Assembly: GCA_964428225.1 (NCBI GenBank) | Contig: CAYRXS010000163.1 | Coordinates: 1 to 14,778, forward strand | From: JBFMCU01 sp964428225 | GTDB lineage: Bacteria; Planctomycetota; UBA1135; GCA-002686595 | Direction of reading: 5' to 3' | Length of the DNA: 14,778 nt | Shown here: one piece after another, positions 1 through 4,624 of the stretch | How positions within the stretch are numbered: position 1 is the first letter of the stretch | Layout of the letters: each line of letters starts with the position of its first letter | Made by a program: the position numbers and the translations under genes | Notes under the pieces: generated by a model | The model's input: the letters and a program-made list of their open reading frames with translations, nothing else | Told to the model about the DNA's origin: nothing | Database searches by the model: none

Positions 1-20
1 GCACGTCCGGATCTGTGGGG

Positions 21-46
21 GACCCGGGTGGGCAACTACCCGGGTC
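21..46. repeat. 9-bp perfect inverted repeat, possible terminator stem of an upstream gene
   Basis: GACCCGGGT at 21-29 is the exact reverse complement of ACCCGGGTC at 38-46, with an 8-nt loop. As RNA this is a strong GC hairpin. No T-run follows on either strand, so it is not a canonical intrinsic terminator. It may be the 3' end of a gene lying left of the window, or an operator for the sigma gene downstream. Confidence 0.35.
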
Positions 47-87
47 TACCCAGCCGCGGAGCGGGGCCCGGATCGCGCGTCCCGGGG

Positions 88-142
88 TTCGGGACCGCGG
101 GGCGTACGGTTACACTCCTCCTCGCGGAAACGGTCCGGACCG
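88..142 (+). promoter_or_regulatory. Weak promoter candidate and 12-bp palindrome upstream of the sigma factor gene
   Basis: TACACT at 111-116 matches the -10 consensus at 4 of 6 positions. It sits 17 bp after TTCGGG at 88-93, which is a poor -35. CGGTCCGGACCG at 131-142 is a perfect 12-bp palindrome just downstream, placed where a repressor or activator could bind. The match is weak, and the organism's own promoter consensus is unknown. Confidence 0.2.
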
Positions 143-210
143 GATCGAGCCTTCCTTCGCCTCCATCGGGAATTCCCCGCGAGCTCGGCTGCACCGGTGA
201 CGACGAGTTG

Positions 211-858
211 ATGATCCCGGACGAACATACAGGCGCCTCGGAGGCCGCGACCGCCGCCTCGATCGACCTCGTGCGCCGCGCGCAGGACGGCGACCTCGGC
301 GCGTTCAATCGGCTGTTCGCGCGCTACTACGACCGAGTCCGCCGCGTCGTGCGCCTGCGACTGGGGCCTGGGCTTCGCGGCGTCCTCGAGTCGGGGGACA
401 TCCTCCAGGAGACCTTCGTCGCCGCCGTGCAGGCCTTCGAGCACTTCGAGGTGCGCGAGGAGGCGGGGCTGATCGACTGGCTGAGCCGGATCGCGGAGCG
501 CCGCATCAAGGTGGCCGCCCGCCACGCCCGCGCTCTGAAGCGGGATCGCCGGCGCGAGGTGGCCATCGATCACATCCGCGGCTCCATCACGAGCGGAGAG
601 ATCGCCATCGAGCCCGCGGCCACCATCACCTTGCCCGGCGAGAAGGCCATGAAGGCGGAGGCGATCGAGCTTCTCGAGGAGGGGATCGCAGAGCTCAAGG
701 AGGAGTACCGAGAGGTAATCCTCCAGCGCGAGTACTGCGGCGCCTCCTGGGAAACGATCGCGCACCAGATGCAGAGCCCCAGCGCCAACGCCTCCCGCAT
801 GCTCCATGCTCGGGCGATGGTCGAGCTGGGTAAACGGGTGCGTCGGCGTCGGGACTGA
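211..858 (+). CDS. ECF-subfamily RNA polymerase sigma-70 factor, planctomycete type
   Basis: Predicted 215-aa sigma factor that would direct core RNA polymerase to a specific promoter set. Region sigma2 spans about residues 20-107: an AFNRLFARYYDRVRRVVRLRL helix block, then GDILQETF (62-69), then WLSRIAERR. Region sigma4 spans about 150-210, with LKEEYREVILQREYCG followed by the helix-turn-helix SWETIAHQM and the recognition helix ending MLHARAMVELGKRV. Length and two-domain layout fit ECF factors; sigma1.1 and sigma3 are absent. The frame is open from 28, but the ATG at 211 is preferred because everything before it is Pro/Gly/Arg-rich and unlike the family; the Shine-Dalgarno is weak. No anti-sigma gene lies beside it within the window. 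The 3' end faces a small minus-strand gene only 6 bp away. Family assignment is confident; the regulon is unknown. Confidence 0.9.
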   Translation: MIPDEHTGASEAATAASIDLVRRAQDGDLGAFNRLFARYYDRVRRVVRLRLGPGLRGVLESGDILQETFVAAVQAFEHFEVREEAGLIDWLSRIAERRIKVAARHARALKRDRRREVAIDHIRGSITSGEIAIEPAATITLPGEKAMKAEAIELLEEGIAELKEEYREVILQREYCGASWETIAHQMQSPSANASRMLHARAMVELGKRVRRRRD

Positions 859-864
859 TCCGCA

Positions 865-1134
865 CTACAGGATCCGGGGGGGCCGCGGTCCGGGGTCCCT
901 TCCGGTCAGAATGCGGTATGCCATCCGCCGCCCCAGGCGCAAGCGGATGCGCCGGAGGGTCTTCTTCTCCTCCGGCCGGATAATCGGCGGTCCGACGTAA
1001 CGGAACGCGCGTTCGAGCAGCTTCACCAGCTCCTCGTCCTTGGGCGTCCCCACCGTCGAAACGCGATTGCGCGTCTCGGTCGGGGCCTCGAGTGTCGAGA
1101 CCCCTCCGCCTTCCTCGTGGATCTTCATGATCAC
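865..1134 (-). CDS. Small basic protein of unknown function
   Basis: I do not recognise this 89-aa protein. It is acidic and polar at the N-terminus (KIHEEGGG, then TLEAPTETRN) and has a predicted helix around KDEELVKLLERAFRYVG. The C-terminal third is strongly basic (EEKKTLRRIRLRLGRRMAYRILTGR) and could bind nucleic acid, membrane or an acidic partner. There is no signal peptide or membrane segment. The chosen start is the GTG at 1132-1134, because GAGGGA lies 6 nt upstream of it. The in-frame ATG at 1126-1128 is the alternative (87 aa). The frame stays open to 1182 without a better start. The gene converges on the sigma factor and diverges from the small gene at 1260. Its start region lies among several inverted repeats, suggesting structured mRNA. 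Third positions are GC-rich, which supports coding, but without homologues this stays moderate. Confidence 0.6.
   Translation of the reverse strand: MIMKIHEEGGGVSTLEAPTETRNRVSTVGTPKDEELVKLLERAFRYVGPPIIRPEEKKTLRRIRLRLGRRMAYRILTGRDPGPRPPRIL
1082..1104 (-). promoter_or_regulatory. Tight hairpin inside the 5' coding part of the small minus-strand gene
   Basis: GGGG(C)CTCGA at 1082-1091 pairs with TCGAG(A)CCCC at 1095-1104 around a 3-nt loop. The single C/A mismatch on the plus strand becomes a G-U wobble in the minus-strand mRNA, so the transcript can form an unbroken 10-bp stem starting about 30 nt after the start codon. Such a stem could slow early translation. It may also be incidental to the codons for the GVSTLEAP segment. 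Confidence 0.4.
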
Positions 1135-1136
1135 GG

Positions 1137-1215
1137 CAGTTCCCTCGCGCGGCAAATCGCACGTGAAACACGCGGAATCCACGTGCGTTTTCGTAGTTGC
1201 GGGAACTGTCGCAAC
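1137..1215. promoter_or_regulatory. Cluster of three inverted repeats between divergent small genes
   Basis: CGCACGTG (1158-1165) and CACGTGCG (1180-1187) form a perfect 8-bp inverted repeat with a 14-nt spacer. It is flanked by AAA/TTT that extends it after one mismatch. CAGTTCCC (1137-1144) and GGGAACTG (1201-1208) form a second pair enclosing the first. GTTGCG (1196-1201) and CGCAAC (1210-1215) form a third. The region must hold the promoters of both divergent genes, so the repeats may be operators or leader-RNA stems. On the minus strand the 1137-1144 arm overlaps the Shine-Dalgarno of the small gene starting at 1134. Confidence 0.45.
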
Positions 1216-1259
1216 CGTCCCCTGATCCGAGATCGCAACGACTTCGAGGGAGGAAGCGT

Positions 1260-1595
1260 ATGGGAATCCAAGATCGCGAATACATGAAGAATCGCGTCGT
1301 CTTGCCCGACCCCCATCGGCTGCGCTCGCCCCCGACGCAAGGTCCGGCGCGGGCGCGCCCCCTTCGCGTTCGGGAGGCGAGCGTAGACGCCAAGGGGGGG
1401 ATCGAGCTCGTGGTCGAGCTGAAGGAGCTGCCGCCGCGGCGCACGTTCGGTGGGCGCGCGGTCCGCAGCCCGGTTCGAAGAACGCCTCGTGGGAGGCGGC
1501 CCTTTCTCATGGCGAGGGCTCCGCGATCCACGAGATCGGAGCCGAACGAGGTCTCCGCTTCGAAGCACGCTTGGCCCGGACCTCGGCCGCCTTAG
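1260..1595 (+). CDS. Small protein with an MGIQDREYM-type N-terminus, unknown function
   Basis: Predicted 111 aa, function unknown. The start is well supported: GGGAGGA lies 5 nt upstream of the ATG. The opening MGIQDREYMKNR resembles the MGIxDRDY-type start that I recall from many small, otherwise unrelated bacterial proteins; this is recollection, not a search result. A short strand-like stretch, IELVVELKEL, lies around residues 48-57. After it the sequence becomes Arg/Pro-rich (PPRRTFGGRAVRSPVRRTPRGRR), which looks like GC-rich out-of-frame translation. The +2 frame stays open to 1681 and gives a more balanced protein, so a frameshift near the G7 run at 1394-1400 or soon after is possible. 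The N-terminal half is probably real; the C-terminal half is doubtful. No signal peptide or membrane helix is seen. Confidence 0.5.
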   Translation: MGIQDREYMKNRVVLPDPHRLRSPPTQGPARARPLRVREASVDAKGGIELVVELKELPPRRTFGGRAVRSPVRRTPRGRRPFLMARAPRSTRSEPNEVSASKHAWPGPRPP

Positions 1596-1670
1596 ACTGG
1601 GGTGAGCTCCGGACGAGCGGAAGTGCCGTTCGTTCGGAGCCCATCCCGTACCGGGGAAGGGGGCAACACG

Positions 1671-1757
1671 ATGTTCGATGACCACGTCGGAAGAGCACGC
1701 GCCGGTCGGCCTCGATCGAGGCCGCAGGATCCTCGTCCGCGAGGTGATCGCCGATGA
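1671..1757 (+). CDS. Possible 28-codon leader ORF overlapping the decarboxylase start
   Basis: The ATG at 1671 follows GAAGGGGG with 7 nt spacing. The frame ends in a TGA at 1755-1757 that overlaps the decarboxylase ATG at 1754 as ATGA. The product would be Arg/Pro-rich and looks like no known peptide. The geometry fits translational coupling, but short ORFs are frequent in GC-rich DNA and the downstream gene has its own excellent ribosome-binding site. Treat as a weak candidate. Confidence 0.2.
   Translation: MFDDHVGRARAGRPRSRPQDPRPRGDRR
1741..1749 (+). promoter_or_regulatory. Near-ideal Shine-Dalgarno of the decarboxylase gene
   Basis: GAGGTGATC at 1741-1749 is a 9-nt match to the complement of the conserved 16S rRNA 3' end (GGAGGTGATC). 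It is well placed before the ATG at 1754. It fixes the decarboxylase start. Confidence 0.7.
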
Positions 1758-3118
1758 GCTCCACGCCGCGCGGAGCGCGTCCGCTGCTCGAGAACGCGGC
1801 CGGACGCGCCGCCCGCTACCTGGAGCGCATCGACGAACGGCCCGTGGTTCCTTCCGCGGGCGACCTGGCGGCGCTCGACGAGTTGGTTCGTCCGTTGCCT
1901 GAGCGGGGCGAGGATCCAGCGCGGGTTCTCGCCCTGCTCGACGAGCGGGGGGGTCCCGCGACCGTGGCCTCGGCCGGCGGGCGCTACTTCGGGCTCGTCG
2001 TCGGCGGCACTCAGCCCGCGTCGCTCGCGGCGAACGTCCTCGCCGGGGCGTGGGACCAGGCCGGCGGGCTCGCGCATTCCTCGCCGCTCGCCGCGCGGTT
2101 CGAGGAGATCGCCCTGGAGTGGCTGCGAGAGGCCTTCGACCTGCCCCCGGAGTGCGGGGGAGGAATCACGACCGGGGCGACCATGGCCAACCTCTCCGGT
2201 CTCGCCGCCGCGCGGCACGCCCTCCTCGCGCGACACGGATGGGACGTCGAGACGCGAGGGCTCTTCGGCGCTCCCGAGCCGACGGTGGTCGTCGGAGGGG
2301 AAGCGCACGTCAGCGTGCTCAAGGCCCTGGGGCTGCTCGGGCTCGGCTCCGAGCGCGTGGTGCGCGTACCCACCGACGAGCAGGGGCGCATGCGCGTCGA
2401 CGCTTTCCCCCGGCTCGACCATCCCTCGATCCTGTGCCTGCAGGCGGGCAACGTGAACACCGGAGCCTGCGACGATGCGTGGACCCTCTGCGAGCGCGCC
2501 CGGGCCTCGGGCTCGTGGGTCCACGTCGACGGCGCCTTCGGTCTGTGGGCACGCGTCTCGCCGGACCGCGCGTCGCTGGTGGAGGGGATCGAGCTCGCCG
2601 ACTCCTGGGCGGTGGACTGCCACAAGTGGCTCAACGTTCCCTACGACTCCGGCGTCGCGCTGTGTCGCCACCCCGAGGCGTTGCGAGCGGCGATGGCGGT
2701 CGATGCCTCCTACCTCATGCTGGAGGACGTGCGCCATCCCGCGGACTACACGCCGGAGATGTCGAGGCGCGCGCGGGGGATCGAGGTCTGGGCGGCGATG
2801 CTCTCCCTGGGCCGCGTCGGGCTCGTCGACCTGGTCGAGCGCTGCTGCCGACACGCGGCGCGCTTCGCCGAGGAGTTGCGCGCGGCGGGTCACGAGATCC
2901 TCAACGACGTCGTCCTGAACCAGGTGCTCGTTTCCTTCGGATCGGACGATGAGACCGACCGCGTCATCGAGCGCATCCAGGACGACGGGACGTGCTGGTG
3001 CGGGGGAACGAAGTGGCACGGCCGCCGGGCGATGCGCATCTCCGTCTCCTCCTGGGCCACGACCGAGGAGGACGTCGAAGCGAGCCTCGAGGTGATGCTG
3101 CGCGCGGCCGGCGGTTGA
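1754..3118 (+). CDS. Group II PLP-dependent decarboxylase family protein
   Basis: A 454-aa cytoplasmic fold-type I PLP enzyme of the aromatic-amino-acid/glutamate decarboxylase superfamily. Visible motifs: TTGATMANL (139-147) for cofactor phosphate binding; H185 in EAHVS, the usual ring-stacking His; NVNTGACDD (233-241); HVDGAFG (257-263) with D259 for the pyridine nitrogen; and DCHKWLNVPYD (288-298) with K291 as the Schiff-base lysine. The segment around ADY332 may match the mobile-loop Tyr of aromatic decarboxylases, which would favour decarboxylation over oxidative deamination. That alignment is by eye. The C-terminal domain (about 340-454) ends with the small-domain pattern WHGRRAMRISVSSWATTEEDV. 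The substrate cannot be read from the sequence. The ATG at 1754 has a near-perfect Shine-Dalgarno. The gene is monocistronic as far as visible and converges on an SDR gene across a palindromic element. Confidence 0.88.
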   Translation: MSSTPRGARPLLENAAGRAARYLERIDERPVVPSAGDLAALDELVRPLPERGEDPARVLALLDERGGPATVASAGGRYFGLVVGGTQPASLAANVLAGAWDQAGGLAHSSPLAARFEEIALEWLREAFDLPPECGGGITTGATMANLSGLAAARHALLARHGWDVETRGLFGAPEPTVVVGGEAHVSVLKALGLLGLGSERVVRVPTDEQGRMRVDAFPRLDHPSILCLQAGNVNTGACDDAWTLCERARASGSWVHVDGAFGLWARVSPDRASLVEGIELADSWAVDCHKWLNVPYDSGVALCRHPEALRAAMAVDASYLMLEDVRHPADYTPEMSRRARGIEVWAAMLSLGRVGLVDLVERCCRHAARFAEELRAAGHEILNDVVLNQVLVSFGSDDETDRVIERIQDDGTCWCGGTKWHGRRAMRISVSSWATTEEDVEASLEVMLRAAGG

Positions 3119-3129
3119 ATCCGGCCTAC

Positions 3130-3293
3130 TAGAGAGCTTCGCGGAACTGCATTGCGTCCTCTCGCGCCTCTGGCGGCCCCTGCCTGCGTCGCTCCTCCTC
3201 GGCGTAGCGCTCTGGATACGCGGTCGTCGTCGCTTCTTGCCAGGAACCACCAGAGGCACGACCTGACGTAACGCAGTTCCGCGAAGCTCTCTA
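3130..3293. mobile_element. 160-bp near-palindromic MITE-like element with TA flanks in CTAG
   Basis: GAGAGCTTCGCGGAACTGC at 3132-3150 is the exact reverse complement of 3273-3291. Pairing continues inward imperfectly: 24 of 34 positions match between 3151-3184 and 3239-3272, and most differences are transitions. A 5-bp stem GCGTA/TACGC (3202-3206, 3217-3221) sits exactly at the centre of symmetry. The element is bounded by TA at 3130-3131 and 3292-3293 in the context CTA...TAG. From family knowledge, IS630-type transposases prefer CTAG and duplicate TA. No ORF of transposase size fits, so it would be non-autonomous. It fills nearly the whole gap between two convergent genes and could also act as a bidirectional terminator. 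Its right end supplies the G of the SDR stop codon TAG. Confidence 0.6.
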
Positions 3294-4475
3294 GTCGTCC
3301 TCCGGCGCCGGCTCGTCCCGCGCCGCGACGTGCTCGTGCCAGGCGGCGAGCACCTCGGCCTGGCGTGCGCGCGGGATGCCGTAGCCGAGCGCGCCGAACT
3401 CGTAAGTTGGCTCGTGCGTCTCCTCGAACCACGCGAAGACGTCCTGCGCGGTGTCTGCCAGAGCTCGAAACACCAGACCCGCGGCGACCGCCTTCTCCGT
3501 CCTCACGAGCTGGAAGCCCGCGGTCTCGCCCACGGCCGGCACCCAGCCGGGCATGTGGGTCCATGGCTGGACCCCCTGGGATTGGAGGAAGTCGACGGGC
3601 ACCCAGGTGAAGCGGGCGTCGGTGGTGAAGGCGCCCTTCAGCCCGTGGAGCATCTCCATCATCGTGAACCGGCCCGCGGGACAGATGCCGTTGAAGGTCC
3701 CGACGATGCGCTCCTCGATGCACCGGATGATCCACGCGCCGAGGTCGCGCACGTCGACGAACTGGATTGGATCGCTGCCGTCCCCCGGAGCGAGGACCTC
3801 TCCGCCCCTCGCGGTGCTCACCGTCCAGTACGTGAAGCGGTCGGATCGATCCTCCGGCCCGATCAGCAGACCGGGACGGATCACCGTGACCTGGCCGGGC
3901 ATCGCCTCCTCGGCGACCGTCTCGCACCGCCGCTTCATGCCTCCGTAGTTGGCGAGCGACTCGCGGATCGTCGTCATCGTGGCCACCACCTCGTCGGTGA
4001 GCTCGATGGCCGGCGACTCCTCGTCGGCGTAGGGGATGCCGTGGTCCGCGTACACGCCCACCGTCGACAGGAGCACGTACTGGCGCGCGCCCTGCTCGCC
4101 CAGCATCGACGCCGTCGCGTGGACGTGGGACGGTACGTAGGCCGAGGTGTCGATCACCGCGTCCCAGTGGCGATCCTCCAGGGCCACGAGATCGTCGTGG
4201 CGGTCGCCGCGCAGCTTCTCGAGCTCGGGGAACAGGTGGGGGTTCGTCTTACCACGGTTGAAGAGCGTCATCGAGTGGCCGCGGGCGAGGGCGGCGCGCA
4301 CGGTGGCGGGGCCGAGGTGCCCGGTCCCCCCCAGGATGAGCAGGTCGAGCTTCTCGGTCGCCTTCGGGGCGGGATCGTCGTCCTGGCGGGGGCGCGGCGC
4401 GGCGCCGGCGGTCGCAGCGAGAAGGGAACCGGCGGCAGTCGTCCGCAGGAAGGACCGGCGAGTGGTGGCGGGCAT
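3291..4475 (-). CDS. Tat-exported NAD-dependent epimerase/dehydratase (extended SDR family)
   Basis: A 394-aa protein. Residues 1-28 form a twin-arginine signal: TRRSFLRTTAAGS (positions 5-17) matches S/T-R-R-x-F-L, followed by an Ala-rich hydrophobic stretch ending AGAAP. The mature part is a Rossmann-fold SDR with the nucleotide motif GGTGHLG (49-55), NRGK at 73-76 for the cofactor ribose/phosphate, D109 in VIDTSAYVP, and the catalytic set S137 (LLSTVGVY), Y177 and K181 (YGGMK). VIRPGLLIGPED (198-209) and IQFVDVRDLGAWI (237-249) are typical of extended SDRs acting on sugars or related substrates. All catalytic residues are intact, so it should be active wherever it folds. The ATG at 4475 has GAGG 6 nt upstream. 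It is divergent from hutH and convergent with the decarboxylase. Substrate unknown. Confidence 0.85.
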   Translation of the reverse strand: MPATTRRSFLRTTAAGSLLAATAGAAPRPRQDDDPAPKATEKLDLLILGGTGHLGPATVRAALARGHSMTLFNRGKTNPHLFPELEKLRGDRHDDLVALEDRHWDAVIDTSAYVPSHVHATASMLGEQGARQYVLLSTVGVYADHGIPYADEESPAIELTDEVVATMTTIRESLANYGGMKRRCETVAEEAMPGQVTVIRPGLLIGPEDRSDRFTYWTVSTARGGEVLAPGDGSDPIQFVDVRDLGAWIIRCIEERIVGTFNGICPAGRFTMMEMLHGLKGAFTTDARFTWVPVDFLQSQGVQPWTHMPGWVPAVGETAGFQLVRTEKAVAAGLVFRALADTAQDVFAWFEETHEPTYEFGALGYGIPRARQAEVLAAWHEHVAARDEPAPEDD

Positions 4476-4624
4476 GGCGGGCCTCGGGGGTTCGGGGGAC
4501 GGGGATTCGGTGACGCTCGACCTACGGACGGCCGGGAAACCGTTCGGACGACGCGCGGATTCTTGCGCAATCCTCGCACGCCACGCCCGTCCCGGTATCC
4601 TGCTCGGCCCCCATTCGACGACCC
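4476..4624. promoter_or_regulatory. Divergent promoter region with a 17-bp palindromic motif
   Basis: This 149-bp gap must hold the promoters of the SDR gene (-) and hutH (+). GGATT at 4557-4561 and AATCC at 4569-4573 flank CTTGCGC, with the 8-bp palindrome TTGCGCAA in the middle, an operator-like arrangement roughly mid-gap. TATCCT at 4596-4601 is a possible -10 for hutH, but no -35 stands out. No Shine-Dalgarno is visible before the hutH ATG. Confidence 0.25.

Noticed and set aside
857..874. GATCC/GGATC inverted repeat where the sigma gene and the small gene converge
   Set aside because: Only 5 bp of stem with an 8-nt loop and no T-run. It is too weak to call a terminator.
1592..3259. 555-codon minus-strand open frame
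   Set aside because: It is antisense to the PLP decarboxylase, which has intact motifs and a strong Shine-Dalgarno. The minus translation is Arg/Gly/Pro-rich with no family motif, as expected from GC-rich codon bias.
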